A stretch of DNA of 64,000 bases, from contig NZ_BMOI01000006.1 of the NCBI RefSeq assembly GCF_014646995.1, positions 1 to 64,000 of the forward strand, written 5' to 3'. The position numbers and the translations under genes are program-made. Each line of letters opens with the position of its first letter. Position 1 is the stretch's first letter. Positions 9,143-21,464 of the stretch are shown piece after piece. The notes beneath the pieces were generated by a model. That model saw only the letters and a program-made list of their open reading frames with translations. It was not told where the DNA came from and made no database searches. The DNA is from Curtobacterium luteum (lineage in GTDB: Bacteria; Actinomycetota; Actinomycetes; Actinomycetales; Microbacteriaceae).

Positions 9143-10219
9143 ATGAGGTCGATCTGGAAGGGCTCCATCGCGTTCGGGCTCGTCAACGTGCCCATCAAGG
9201 TCTACGCGGCCACCGAGACCCACGACGTCTCCCTGCACCAGGTGCACGACGAGGACAAGGGACGCATCCGCTACAAGCGTGTGTGCGAGTTCGGCCACGA
9301 GGTCGAGTACGCCGACATCCAGCGCGCGTACGACGACGGTGACAAGACGGTGGTGCTCACCGCCGACGACTTCAAGCAGCTGCCCGAGGAGCAGTCGCAC
9401 GAGATCGAGGTCCTCGAGTTCGTGCCCGTCGAGCAGGTCGACCCGATGATGTTCGAGAAGTCGTACTACCTCGAACCGGACTCGCGCTCCCCGAAGGCGT
9501 ACGTGCTCCTCCGCGAGACGCTCGCGAAGACCGACCGGCTGGCGATCGTGCAGTTCACGCTCCGGCAGAAGACCCGGCTCGGCGTGCTCCGGGTCCACGA
9601 CGACGTCATCCTGCTGCAGGGCCTGCTCTGGGGCGACGAGGTCCGTGCGGCGGACTTCGGCAGCCTCGACTCGACGGTGAAGGTGAGCGCGAGCGAGCTG
9701 AAGATGTCGTCCTCGCTCGTCGACAGCATGTCCACCGACTTCGACCCGGACCGCTACACCGACGCGTACCAGGAAGAACTGCAGCAGCTCATCGACGCGA
9801 AGCTCGCGTCGGGCGACGACGTCGACACCGCGGAGACGTTCGGCGACCGCGACTCGGACGACGACGACGGAGAGGGCGGCGACGTGATCGACCTGATGGC
9901 CGCCCTGCGGGCGTCCGTCGACAAGAAGCGGACGGGAGGCTCGGGGTCGCGGTCCCGGGGCGGGTCGCGGACCACGAAGGCCGGCTCCACTGCCGGCGAC
10001 GCGTCCAGCGACGACGCTCCTGCCGCGGAGAAGAAGACCCCTGCGAAGAAGACCCCCGCGCAGAAGACGGCCCCCGCGAAGACCCCGGCCGCCGCGAAGA
10101 AGACTGCGACGACGAAGGCGCCGGCGGGACGCACACCGGCGAAGAAGGCCCCGGCGAAGGAGACCCCCGCGAAGGAGACCCCCGCGAAGAAGCCCGCCGC
10201 GAAGAAGCGCGCGAGCTAG
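9143..10219 (+). CDS. ku: Non-homologous end joining protein Ku
   Basis: 358 residues. The Ku core (about 1-260) starts MRSIWKGSIAFGLVNVPIKVY and contains SLHQVHDEDKGRIRYKRVC and the DNA-ring region with YYLEP and KAYVLLRETL. The homodimer threads onto DNA ends and recruits LigD. After about residue 255 there is a long low-complexity tail made of Lys-Thr-Pro-Ala repeats (PAKK, TPAK), a basic extension known in several actinobacterial Ku proteins and thought to add DNA binding. Divergent from the SDR-ligD operon. Confidence 0.97.
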   Translation: MRSIWKGSIAFGLVNVPIKVYAATETHDVSLHQVHDEDKGRIRYKRVCEFGHEVEYADIQRAYDDGDKTVVLTADDFKQLPEEQSHEIEVLEFVPVEQVDPMMFEKSYYLEPDSRSPKAYVLLRETLAKTDRLAIVQFTLRQKTRLGVLRVHDDVILLQGLLWGDEVRAADFGSLDSTVKVSASELKMSSSLVDSMSTDFDPDRYTDAYQEELQQLIDAKLASGDDVDTAETFGDRDSDDDDGEGGDVIDLMAALRASVDKKRTGGSGSRSRGGSRTTKAGSTAGDASSDDAPAAEKKTPAKKTPAQKTAPAKTPAAAKKTATTKAPAGRTPAKKAPAKETPAKETPAKKPAAKKRAS

Positions 10220-10267
10220 TCCTCGGTTGCTGCTGGTCCTCGGACCCGGCTGGTCCTCCGTGTCCTC

Positions 10268-10753
10268 CTAGTCCTCCGTGTCCTTCGCGGTCCGGCGGAG
10301 CACGGTGGGCAGGGCCGTCCACAGCGTCCCGGTGCCCACGAACACGGCCACGCCGGCGATGATCCCGCCGCGGCCGCCGAGCACCACGTCGAAGACGAAC
10401 CAGACGGTCCCCGCGAACAGGAGTGCGGCGGCGAACAGCGTGACGAGCAGCAGGACGTTGCCTGCTCGGACGAGGTCGTGCTTCTGCCGCTGCTTGAACA
10501 CCAGCCGGTGGGTGGCGACCACGGCGAGCGCCACGACGGTGACGACGACGGCGAGCACGACGAGCGTGAGGTAGATCGTCTCCTGCCGGCTACTGAGCGA
10601 GGAGAACCGCTGCTGGAACGGCAGCGTGAGCAGGAACCCGGCGAGGATCTGCGCGCCGGTCTGCACGATCCGGAGCTCCTGCTGGATGTCGCTCCAGTTG
10701 CGGTCCCACCGTTCGGTCGGGGTCTCGTTCCGGCCCCGCTGCAACTCGCTCAT
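10268..10753 (-). CDS. DUF6328 membrane protein
   Basis: 161 residues with four hydrophobic segments at roughly 35-55, 63-85, 97-115 and 125-145, and the conserved-looking stretch ELRIVQTGAQILAGFLLTLPF. This fits the actinobacterial DUF6328 family of unknown function. The start ATG gives MSELQRGRNETPTERWD. It is convergent with ku and divergent from the next gene. Confidence 0.8.
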   Translation of the reverse strand: MSELQRGRNETPTERWDRNWSDIQQELRIVQTGAQILAGFLLTLPFQQRFSSLSSRQETIYLTLVVLAVVVTVVALAVVATHRLVFKQRQKHDLVRAGNVLLLVTLFAAALLFAGTVWFVFDVVLGGRGGIIAGVAVFVGTGTLWTALPTVLRRTAKDTED

Positions 10754-10836
10754 GCCGCGACCGTACTGGTCGCCACGAGGAGCACGGCCGGGCGCTCCGT
10801 CACGCAGCGGAAACACGCATCGGGGACACTGGAGGC

Positions 10837-11442
10837 ATGACTCCACAAGAGCCTGGGAGCCTGTCCTCGTCATCCGTGAGTGCAGGCCCGCCCGTCACCG
10901 TGTCCATCACCCGCCTCGTCGAACCCGACCGCATCCCGGACGCCACCCGCTGGGTGCAGTCGGGTGTGAACCTCGCGAACCGCTACCCCGGCTTCCTCGG
11001 CTCGGGCTGGGTCCGCTCGCACGCGACGAGCCACGAGTGGCACATGCTCTACCGGTTCGCCGACCACGAGCAGCTCGCCACGTGGGAGAACTCCGACGAC
11101 CGGCTGCGGTGGCTGGACCTCGGCCGCGACCTCGTCGTCGAGTCCCGCGTCGAGAAGCGCACCGGCATCGAGGGGTGGTTCGACGCTCCGCAGGACGCCC
11201 CGACGTCGAGCGCGCCGCCGCGGTGGAAGCAGGCGGTGAGCATCTGGCTCGGCTTCTTCCCGGTGAACCTCGTCTTCACGTACCTGGTCGGCTGGCTCGT
11301 GCCGGCGTTCGGACACCTCCCGGTGCTGCCCCGGGTCCTCGTGACGACGCTCGTGCTCACGCCGATCATGACGTTCTGGGTGCTGCCGTTCGTCACGGGG
11401 CTCATCCGCCCCTGGCTGCTCGCCCCACCCCGGAGGGCCTGA
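10837..11442 (+). CDS. Membrane protein with ABM (monooxygenase-like) domain
   Basis: 201 residues. Residues about 20-110 form an antibiotic-biosynthesis-monooxygenase-like ferredoxin fold: VTVSITRLVEPDR, YPGFLGSGWVRS, WHMLYRFADHEQLATWENS. Then come two membrane segments (about 133-155 and 165-190). This fused form is common in bacteria and uncharacterised; monooxygenase activity should not be assumed. It converges with the Ppx/GppA gene, eight bases apart. Confidence 0.82.
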   Translation: MTPQEPGSLSSSSVSAGPPVTVSITRLVEPDRIPDATRWVQSGVNLANRYPGFLGSGWVRSHATSHEWHMLYRFADHEQLATWENSDDRLRWLDLGRDLVVESRVEKRTGIEGWFDAPQDAPTSSAPPRWKQAVSIWLGFFPVNLVFTYLVGWLVPAFGHLPVLPRVLVTTLVLTPIMTFWVLPFVTGLIRPWLLAPPRRA

Positions 11443-11450
11443 CCCCGACC

Positions 11451-12386
11451 TCAGCCCAGCACGGACAGCTGGTCGAGCCGCTCGAGGATCACGCCCTCGC
11501 GCAGCGCCCACGGGCAGACCTCGAGCGCGGGCAGGTCGAAGATGTCGAGGCACGCCTCGGCCACGAGCGCTCCGGGGACGACCTGGTGCGCCCGGCTCGG
11601 CGAGACACCGGGCAGCGTCGCGAGCTCGTCGACCGTCATCCGGAGCAGGCCGGGCAGCTGCCGCCGGAGCTCGGCGCCGTCGAGTGACCGCGGGACGAGC
11701 GGCCCTTCGGCTGAGGGCGCGGCGCCGCAGATCCGCGCGATCGACCGGAACGTCTTCGAGGTCGCGACGGCACGGTCGGGCCGTCCGGAGCGGAGCAGGA
11801 GCCCAGCGTCCCGTGCGATCGACACCCGGATCTCGTGCCGCAGCCGCCGGACGTCGTCCTCGGTCGGTGTGCCGGCGGCGAAGAACGAGCGGGCGAGCCG
11901 TGCGGCGCCGATCGGCATCGACCACGCGACGTCGGGGGCCTCGTCCGCTCCCCCGGCGATCTCGAGCGAACCACCACCGATGTCGAACACCGCGAGCCGA
12001 CCGGCGGACCAGCCGAACCAGCGGCGGACGGCGAGGAAGGTCAGCCGCGCCTCGTCGCCACCGGAGAGCACGGCGAGCTCGACGCCCGTCTCGGCCTCGA
12101 CGTGGGCGAGGACGGCGTCCGAGTTCACGGCGTCGCGGACCGCCGAGGTGGCGAACGCCAGCATGTCCTCGCAGCCGCGGTCCTCGGCGATGCGGACGGC
12201 GTCGGCGACGAACGCCGTGAGCGCGTCGATCCCCGCTCGGGTCACGGCACCCGATCCGTCGAGGTGCTCGGCCAGGCGCAGCGGCTGCTTGAACGAGGAC
12301 GCCGGGAGCGGCGCGGCACCGCCGTGGGCGTCCACCACGAGCAGGTGGCCGGTGTTGGACCCGATGTCGAGGACTCCCACGCGCAT
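11451..12386 (-). CDS. Ppx/GppA family phosphatase
   Basis: 311 residues with the ASKHA fold of exopolyphosphatase and pppGpp phosphohydrolase. Visible motifs: the first phosphate loop [17 protein letters not shown] at the N-terminus and the second, [13 protein letters not shown], near residue 135. The length matches the short two-domain Ppx form of actinobacteria (Ppx1-like), without the C-terminal HD domain. The substrate, polyphosphate or guanosine polyphosphates, is not decided by sequence. It lies 32 bases downstream of the ribokinase gene on the same strand. Confidence 0.93.
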   Translation of the reverse strand: MRVGVLDIGSNTGHLLVVDAHGGAAPLPASSFKQPLRLAEHLDGSGAVTRAGIDALTAFVADAVRIAEDRGCEDMLAFATSAVRDAVNSDAVLAHVEAETGVELAVLSGGDEARLTFLAVRRWFGWSAGRLAVFDIGGGSLEIAGGADEAPDVAWSMPIGAARLARSFFAAGTPTEDDVRRLRHEIRVSIARDAGLLLRSGRPDRAVATSKTFRSIARICGAAPSAEGPLVPRSLDGAELRRQLPGLLRMTVDELATLPGVSPSRAHQVVPGALVAEACLDIFDLPALEVCPWALREGVILERLDQLSVLG

Positions 12387-12418
12387 GGCACCACGCTAGT
12401 GCGGACTGGAGGCGCGTC

Positions 12419-13276
12419 TCACGCCCGCAGGAACGCCTCCAGTTCGGCGGTGCTCGGGTAGGACGCCTGCGCGCCCGGCTTCGTCGCGGCGTACGCCCCG
12501 ACCCCGACCGCGAACCGGGCGGCGTCGAGCAGCGTGTCCCCGGCGGCGAGCCGCAGAGCGACGGCACCCATGAACGCGTCACCGCAGCCGGTCGTGTCGA
12601 CGGGCTCGACCCGGACGGCGTCGACGGGGACGGGCTCTGCGTCGCCGTCGTGCACCGTGCAGCCGGCCCCGCCGCGGGTGACGATCGAGCGGCGGACGCC
12701 GTGGGCACCGAGTTCCGCGGCCTCGTGCTCGTTCACGAGGAGGACGTCGGTCAGGTCCAGCAGTTCCTGCGGGACGGCACCGAGCGGCGAGAGGTTCGTG
12801 AGGACCGTGACCCCGGCCTCGTGCGCGGCCCGGGCTGCGGCGACGACCACGTCGAGCGACACCTCGAGGCAGAGCCCGAGCACCCCGGCGTCGGCGAAGG
12901 CGTCGGCGGGGACGTCGGCCGGCGTCAGCGTGCCGTTCGCCCCGGCGGAGATCACGATGGTGTTCTCGCCGGCGCCGTCGACCGTGATGACCGCCGTGCC
13001 GGTGGCGACCCCCTCGCGGACGGCGACGTGCGTCGTGTCGACACCGGCGGCCGCGACGGAGTCGCGGAGCAGCGCACCGTTCCCGTCGTCGCCGACCGCA
13101 CCGATCATGCGCACCGTGCCCCCGAGCCTCCCGGCTGCCACGGCCTGGTTGGCGGACTTGCCACCGGGGAGGATCGCGAGGTCTGACCCCTGGAGGGTCT
13201 CACCGGGCTTCGGGAAGCGCTCCGTGCGGACCACGAGGTCGGCATTGAGGCTGCCGACGACGACGATGCCGGTCAT
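12419..13276 (-). CDS. rbsK: Ribokinase
   Basis: 285 residues, PfkB family. N-terminal GSLNADLVVRTERFPKPGE and GGKSANQAVAAGRLGG are ribokinase-type, and the C-terminal signature DTTGCGDAFMGA carries the catalytic Asp. It phosphorylates ribose to ribose-5-phosphate. The start overlaps the transporter stop as ATGA. Next to a nucleoside hydrolase, it most likely recovers ribose released from nucleosides. The final residues are cut slightly short compared with Escherichia coli RbsK. Confidence 0.9.
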   Translation of the reverse strand: MTGIVVVGSLNADLVVRTERFPKPGETLQGSDLAILPGGKSANQAVAAGRLGGTVRMIGAVGDDGNGALLRDSVAAAGVDTTHVAVREGVATGTAVITVDGAGENTIVISAGANGTLTPADVPADAFADAGVLGLCLEVSLDVVVAAARAAHEAGVTVLTNLSPLGAVPQELLDLTDVLLVNEHEAAELGAHGVRRSIVTRGGAGCTVHDGDAEPVPVDAVRVEPVDTTGCGDAFMGAVALRLAAGDTLLDAARFAVGVGAYAATKPGAQASYPSTAELEAFLRA

Positions 13277-14697
13277 GCGGCTGCTCCTGTCTCGGCCGAG
13301 GCCGGGCGCGGGATGAGGAAGGACGTGGCGAGTGCCGCGCAGGTGATCACGGCACCGAGCAGCATGCCACCGGAGTACCCGGCGGTGCCGGCGGACCCGC
13401 CGGTCCCGAGCGCGATCTGGAGCGCCGGGAGCACCGCGAAGCTGATGCCCGCGCCGAGGTTGAACGCCCCCGCGTTGAGGCCGGGGAGGAACCCGGGGTT
13501 CGACTCCGGCGAGAGGACGATGCCGAGGCCGTTCAGGATGATGTTCGCGATGCCCGCGTAGGTGATGCCGATCAGGACCGTCGCCGCGACGAGCACGGGC
13601 AGCGAGTGCACGCCGACGAACGCCATGACGAGCGTCGCGACGATGCTCCCGACGAGGCCGACGCGGAGCACGGCGCGGTAGCCGAGCGTCGGCGCGAGCC
13701 GACCGGCGAAGGGTCCGACGACCCAGCCGACCAGCGCGTACGGCGTGAGGAACGCGAGCGAGGCGAGGTCGGCCTCCATGCCGAAGCCCGCGTCAGGGTT
13801 CTGTGCGAGGCTCGTGACGAGGCCGTTGACCACCGCGAACACGCCGGTCATCGTGAGCAGCGTGGTGACCAGGAGCGCCCAGGTCCCGCGGCGCTTGAGG
13901 AACCGGGTCTCGACGAGCGGCTCGCGCACCCGCGACTCGACCGCCCAGAAGACCCCGAAGGCGACGAGCGCGACGACGATGCCGCCCACCACGAGCCCCC
14001 AGTCGGCGGCTGCGAGCTTGCCCGCCTCGTTGAACGCGGTGAGCAGTGCGCCGACGCTGACGACGAGCGGCAGGACACCCCACCAGTCCATGCGGGTGCC
14101 GGCGGACGGCTTCGACTCGACGCCCCAGGCGGCCACCATGAGGGCGGCGACGACGGTCACGGCCGCGATCACCCAGAAGATCCCGCGGAACCCGAAGTGG
14201 GTCGCGATCCAGCCGCCGGCGAGGGCGTCGACGCCCGCGATGCCGCCGTTCACCGCGGTGAGGAGGCCGAGCGCGGCGCCGTAGCGCTTCGGGTCGGCGA
14301 TCTCGTTGCGGAGCACGAGCAGGCCGATCGGCACGACGGGGCCGGTGACGCCCTGGATCATCCGACCGACGAACAGCATCGGGACGTTCACGGCGAGCGC
14401 CGCGACGACGCTGCCGACGAGCATCACGAGGAGCATGCCGAGGAGGACCCGCTTCCGGCCGACGATGTCGGACAGCCGCGGCAGGAACAGCGAGAAGAGC
14501 GCCGCGAGGGTGAAGAACAGGGTCTGCGAGAGCCCGATCGTGGCGTCGTCCGTGCGCAGGTCGCGCGCCATCGTGACGAGTGCCGGGCTGAGCATGCTCG
14601 CGTTGAGCTGGAACGCGATGCACGCCGCGAGCAGGGCGGCGGTGAGGGCCGTGACGGACCGCTTCGGGGTCGACGTCGTCGTCGAGGTGGTGGTCAT
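13273..14697 (-). CDS. MFS transporter, probably nucleoside or drug type
   Basis: 474 residues with about 14 hydrophobic segments and the loop motif LPRLSDIVGRKRVLLG between helices 2 and 3, as in the DHA2/EmrB-type major facilitator family. It lies in one operon between nucleoside hydrolase (six-base gap) and ribokinase (ATGA overlap), so import of nucleosides or ribose is the likely job here, although the sequence class is more often a drug/proton antiporter. The N-terminus is Thr/Ser-rich (MTTTSTTTSTPKRSV). Confidence 0.85.
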   Translation of the reverse strand: MTTTSTTTSTPKRSVTALTAALLAACIAFQLNASMLSPALVTMARDLRTDDATIGLSQTLFFTLAALFSLFLPRLSDIVGRKRVLLGMLLVMLVGSVVAALAVNVPMLFVGRMIQGVTGPVVPIGLLVLRNEIADPKRYGAALGLLTAVNGGIAGVDALAGGWIATHFGFRGIFWVIAAVTVVAALMVAAWGVESKPSAGTRMDWWGVLPLVVSVGALLTAFNEAGKLAAADWGLVVGGIVVALVAFGVFWAVESRVREPLVETRFLKRRGTWALLVTTLLTMTGVFAVVNGLVTSLAQNPDAGFGMEADLASLAFLTPYALVGWVVGPFAGRLAPTLGYRAVLRVGLVGSIVATLVMAFVGVHSLPVLVAATVLIGITYAGIANIILNGLGIVLSPESNPGFLPGLNAGAFNLGAGISFAVLPALQIALGTGGSAGTAGYSGGMLLGAVITCAALATSFLIPRPASAETGAAA

Positions 14698-14703
14698 GGT
14701 GGG

Positions 14704-15756
14704 TCAGTGCTCCGGGGTGACGGCGGTGTCGGGGTCGGTGAGGGCGGCGGCGACGGCGTGGGGTGCGTCCGCGCGCGGCGCGCTGGCGCCTCCGCGGGGT
14801 GTCCATCCGGTGTCCGGTGTCTCGCCGATGCGCTCGAGGGCGTCGACGACGAGGTCCCAGAACCGGCCGTGGTCGAGTTCGAGCGCCGCGCTCGTCCGGC
14901 AGTCGGCGGGCGCGGGTGCGCGGAAGTCCGCGACGGTCATGCCGAGGGTGTGGACGCCCTGTGTCTCGATCGAGATCGGCACCCGCACGGCGCGCACGAT
15001 GGTCGGGTCGATGACGTACGCCACGGCGCACGGGTCGTGCACGGGCGGTGCGTCGAACCCCTGCGCGTCCTTGTAGGTCTGGCCGAAGAAGTCGAGGAGC
15101 TCGCCGACGAAGGCGGCCGGACCGGTGCCGACGGCTGCGATGCGGTCGGCGACCTCGGGGGTGGCCAGTGCCTGGTGCGTCAGGTCGAGCCCGACCATCA
15201 CGACGTCCCACCCGGCGCGGAAGACGATGTCGGCCGCTTCGGGGTCGATGACGATGTTGAACTCGGCCACCGGGCTCCAGTTGCCGACGTGCACGCCGCC
15301 GCCCATGAGGACGACCTCCCGGACACGCTCGACGATCCGGGGCTCCTTCCGGGCCGCGAGGGCGATGTTCGTCAGACCACCCGTCGGGACGAGGGTGACG
15401 GTCCCGGGCTCGTGCGCCATGACCGTGTCGATGATGAGGTCGACCGCGTGCCGCGGGTCGAGGTCGAACGCCGGCTCGGGCAGCTCCGGCCCGTCCAGGC
15501 CGCTCTCGCCGTGGATGTCGCCGGCGACCTCGATCTCGCGCAGCAGCGGTCGTGACGAGCCGGCCGCGAACGGCACACCGGTGATCCCGGCGATCCGGGC
15601 GACGGCGAGGGCGTTCCGGGTGACCTTCGGGAGGGTCTGGTTGCCGACGACGGTGGTCACGGCGAGCAGCTCGATGTCGGGGTTCCCGTGGGCGAGCAGC
15701 ATGGCGACGGCGTCGTCGTGGCCGGGGTCGCAGTCGAGGATGATCTTGCGGGGCAC
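14704..15756 (-). CDS. Nucleoside hydrolase
   Basis: 350 residues. The N-terminal DCDPGHDDAVAMLLA (from Asp8) is the calcium-binding signature of inosine/uridine-preferring nucleoside hydrolases; VLMGGGVHVGNWSPVAEFNIVIDPEAA is the second family block, with metal-binding Asp near the C-terminal third (VHDPCAVAY). It splits nucleosides to base and ribose. First gene of the salvage operon, divergent from a LacI regulator with operator palindromes between them. It carries a C-terminal extension of about 30 residues, Ala/Pro-rich. Confidence 0.93.
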   Translation of the reverse strand: MPRKIILDCDPGHDDAVAMLLAHGNPDIELLAVTTVVGNQTLPKVTRNALAVARIAGITGVPFAAGSSRPLLREIEVAGDIHGESGLDGPELPEPAFDLDPRHAVDLIIDTVMAHEPGTVTLVPTGGLTNIALAARKEPRIVERVREVVLMGGGVHVGNWSPVAEFNIVIDPEAADIVFRAGWDVVMVGLDLTHQALATPEVADRIAAVGTGPAAFVGELLDFFGQTYKDAQGFDAPPVHDPCAVAYVIDPTIVRAVRVPISIETQGVHTLGMTVADFRAPAPADCRTSAALELDHGRFWDLVVDALERIGETPDTGWTPRGGASAPRADAPHAVAAALTDPDTAVTPEH

Positions 15757-15785
15757 CGCGGGTCTCCACTTCTTCGGGGATGGGA

Positions 15786-15800
15786 CGTCAGGGCCTGACG
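15786..15800. promoter_or_regulatory. Minor palindrome in nucleoside operon control region
   Basis: CGTCAGG and CCTGACG flank a single central G. It lies 30 bases before the nucleoside hydrolase start. It partly resembles the CGTCAAG half-sites downstream, so it may be a weak third operator or simply a hairpin. Confidence 0.3.
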
Positions 15801-15838
15801 CGGTGGGGTCCGCGGCGGAGGAATCAGCTCCCGCGGCG

Positions 15839-15879
15839 CGTCAAGCGTTTGACATCAGAACACGTCAAGCGCTTGACGT
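15839..15879. promoter_or_regulatory. Twin LacI-family operators
   Basis: The right site, 15862-15879, is a perfect 18-bp palindrome ACGTCAAGCGCTTGACGT with the central CG expected for LacI-family proteins. The left site, 15839-15854, CGTCAAGCGTTTGACA, is the same with two changes and contains a TTGACA hexamer that could serve as a -35 box. They lie between the nucleoside hydrolase (start 15756) and the LacI gene (start 15926), placed to control both directions. Confidence 0.8.
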
Positions 15880-15925
15880 CAACTCATGAGCGCTTGTCGG
15901 CTCGCGCACTCGCTACGATCGCCTG

Positions 15926-16912
15926 GTGCCCTCCCCCGCCCGCGTGACCGCCGCGATGGTCGCCGAGCGCGCCGGGACGAGCATCGCCACCGTCTCCCTC
16001 GTGGTCAACGGCAAGGACCGCGGCCGGGTGTCCGCGCCGATCGCCGAGCGGGTGCGCGCGGCCGTCGACGAGCTCGGGTACGTCGTCGACCACGCGGCGA
16101 GCTCCCTGGCGCGGGGTAGCGGGGACCTCGTCGTCCTCATCGCCCCCGACCTGTCGAACCCGTTCTTCGCGGAGGTCATCCGCGGCGTCCGGGACACCCT
16201 GACCGACCGCTTCCAGCTCGTGCTGTCCGTGACCGAGCGCGGGCGGCAGCCGGTCACGGCGGACGTACGGCGCTTCGAGCGGCTGCGCCCCGCGGGCATC
16301 CTCGTGGACGCCCCGGCCGCGGGCGAGGACCTCTCCGCCGGCGTCCCCGTGGTCCAGCTCGACGCCCCGGGCGGGACCGACGCCGTGAACTACGACCTCG
16401 CGACCGGCGTCCAGGAACTCGTCGCGCACCTGGCCGACCTCGGGCACCGCCGCATCGGGTACCTCGACGGCACCTCGCGCGCGGCGACGTTCGCCCTCCG
16501 CCGCCGACTCCTGGAGGACGCCGCCGTGGCCGCCGGACTGTCGGTGTCTCCGATCGTCGGTTCGGCGGACCTCGCCGTGGACGCCGGCGCGTCGGCCGCG
16601 GACGACCTGCTCGACGACTGGCTCGACGACGGGGTGACGGCGGTCGTCGCCGCGGCGGACACCCTGGCGTACGGGGTGCTCCGTGCTGCGGCGGCTCGAG
16701 GGGTGGCCGTGCCCGGGCGACTGGCGGTCGCCGGCTTCGACGACCTGCCGTCGTCGTCGGTCACGGCGCCCGCACTGACGAGCGTGGCCCTCCCGGGCGC
16801 GGACCTCGGTCGGGCGGCGGCGCTCCGGCTGCTCGCGACGTTCGACGGCGGTGCCCCGGAGGCGCCGTCCCTGCCCACGTGGCTCGTCGTGCGGGCGAGC
16901 ACCGCCGGCTGA
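15926..16912 (+). CDS. LacI-family regulator of nucleoside operon
   Basis: 328 residues from GTG. N-terminal helix-turn-helix about 5-27 (VTAAMVAERAGTSIATVSLVVNG), hinge helix near DHAASSLARG, then a periplasmic-binding-like sensor domain from LVVLIAPDLSNPFFAEVIRG to FDDLPSSSVTAPALTSVALPG. Divergent from the nucleoside hydrolase-MFS-ribokinase operon, with two palindromic operators in the gap; repression relieved by ribose or a nucleoside is the natural guess. The gene ends just before the 142-bp repeat array. Confidence 0.92.
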   Translation: MPSPARVTAAMVAERAGTSIATVSLVVNGKDRGRVSAPIAERVRAAVDELGYVVDHAASSLARGSGDLVVLIAPDLSNPFFAEVIRGVRDTLTDRFQLVLSVTERGRQPVTADVRRFERLRPAGILVDAPAAGEDLSAGVPVVQLDAPGGTDAVNYDLATGVQELVAHLADLGHRRIGYLDGTSRAATFALRRRLLEDAAVAAGLSVSPIVGSADLAVDAGASAADDLLDDWLDDGVTAVVAAADTLAYGVLRAAAARGVAVPGRLAVAGFDDLPSSSVTAPALTSVALPGADLGRAAALRLLATFDGGAPEAPSLPTWLVVRASTAG

Positions 16913-16938
16913 GCCGCGCGCCGCGGGCCGCGTGGGCG

Positions 16939-20397
<3,459 letters not shown>

Positions 20398-20401
<4 letters not shown>

Positions 20402-21351
20402 GAAGAACGATCCTGGCACGCCGACGCGGCAGCACGACGACGCAGCGGACAGTCATCCAGCTCGCCGTCGGCGCGAGCGACGCCCTCTCGGTCGGTGTGA
20501 TCAACGCCGCCACGGACTGCAGCGTCGCCGCAGACACGGGCACGTCGTCCTGCTTCGGCACGAACCTCGCCGGTCTCATCGGCCTCACGGCGCAGTCGCC
20601 CATCGGAACGCTCGGCGTCCTGATCCTGGCGCTGATCGCGATCCTGATGACGTTCGTGCAGATCGCCCTCATGGTCGTTCGATCGGCGGTGCTCGTTCTC
20701 CTGCCGGGCGTTCTGCCGCTGACAGCGTCGTTCACGAGCATTCCCAGCGGCGAGCAGTGGTTCCGCCGCTCCCTCGGCTGGTTGGTCACGTTCATCCTCT
20801 ACAAGCCCGCCGCCGCGCTGATCTACGCCGCAGCGTTCAAGCTCATCGGCACGGACATCTTCTTGAAGGAAGACGGCGGGATCTGGTTGGTCATGACCGG
20901 CCTGGCGCTGATGATCATCGCCCTCGTCGCGCTGCCGGCGCTCATGCGCTTCATCGCCAGGATGGTCGCCCTTGCCGGCGGCGGAGCCGCTGGCGCGGCG
21001 GTCGCCGGCGGTCTCGGCATCGCCGCGGGCGAGCTTGCAACCGGTGCGATCAAGCCCTGGCCGTCGAAGTCGAGCAGCAACACGTCGTCCTCCTCGTCGC
21101 GATCGACGTCGAAGACGGAGGCATCGACCGGGTCGACGCAGCCCGGCGGCAAGAGCGGCCGTCCCCAGCCGCGCTGGGAAGCGCACAATCGTCCATCTGA
21201 CTTAAGAGACATTATCGGCGGACCTGTCAAGCTTCGCGTCTCATCAGTTCTGAGTGACTGCGAGGGTGCTTGCTCGAGGCTCACCGCAAGGAATGGCACG
21301 CTGCAGGCCCCCGCGGAGGACTGTGCTCCTGACCGGTTGCAGCTCTACTAG
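20398..21351 (+). pseudogene. Truncated TrbL/VirB6-like conjugation membrane protein
   Basis: The open frame has no proper start: it opens after a TGA at 20395 and already reads like mid-protein sequence (TVIQLAVGASDALSVG). It then shows several hydrophobic segments (LGVLILALIAILMTFVQIAL; LGWLVTFILYKPAAALIYAA; WLVMTGLALMIIALVALPAL) and a Gly/Ala-rich stretch followed by a Ser/Thr-rich tail. This order is typical of TrbL/VirB6-like proteins of actinobacterial integrative conjugative elements. The N-terminal part is missing, and after about 21190 the base composition drops and the reading appears to run into unrelated sequence. Internal GTG at 20497 could give a product, but a functional one is unlikely. 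Confidence 0.6.
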
Positions 21352-21382
21352 CGTCGCGAGCATGGAGGTCCTCGTCAGTTGA

Positions 21383-21454
21383 TCCAAAGATGCAGAGCGC
21401 CGCGTAGCCGAAGCATTCCGAGGCGTACTGCACACGGGAGCCACCGGCAACTAG
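21383..21454 (+). pseudogene. C-terminal gene fragment
   Basis: A short frame, SKDAERRVAEAFRGVLHTG then ATGN and TAG, directly follows a stop and has no start. Its amino acid make-up looks like a helical protein C-terminus. It is probably a remnant left by island decay; no family can be named from so little. Confidence 0.25.
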
Positions 21455-21464
21455 ATTTCACGTC

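Noticed and set aside
12405-12443. GGAGGC inverted repeat at the ribokinase gene end as another member of the hairpin family
   Set aside because: ACTGGAGGCG/CGCCTCCAGT is present, but the right arm lies within the coding end of the kinase and the arms are only ten bases; it may be coincidence in GC-rich sequence.
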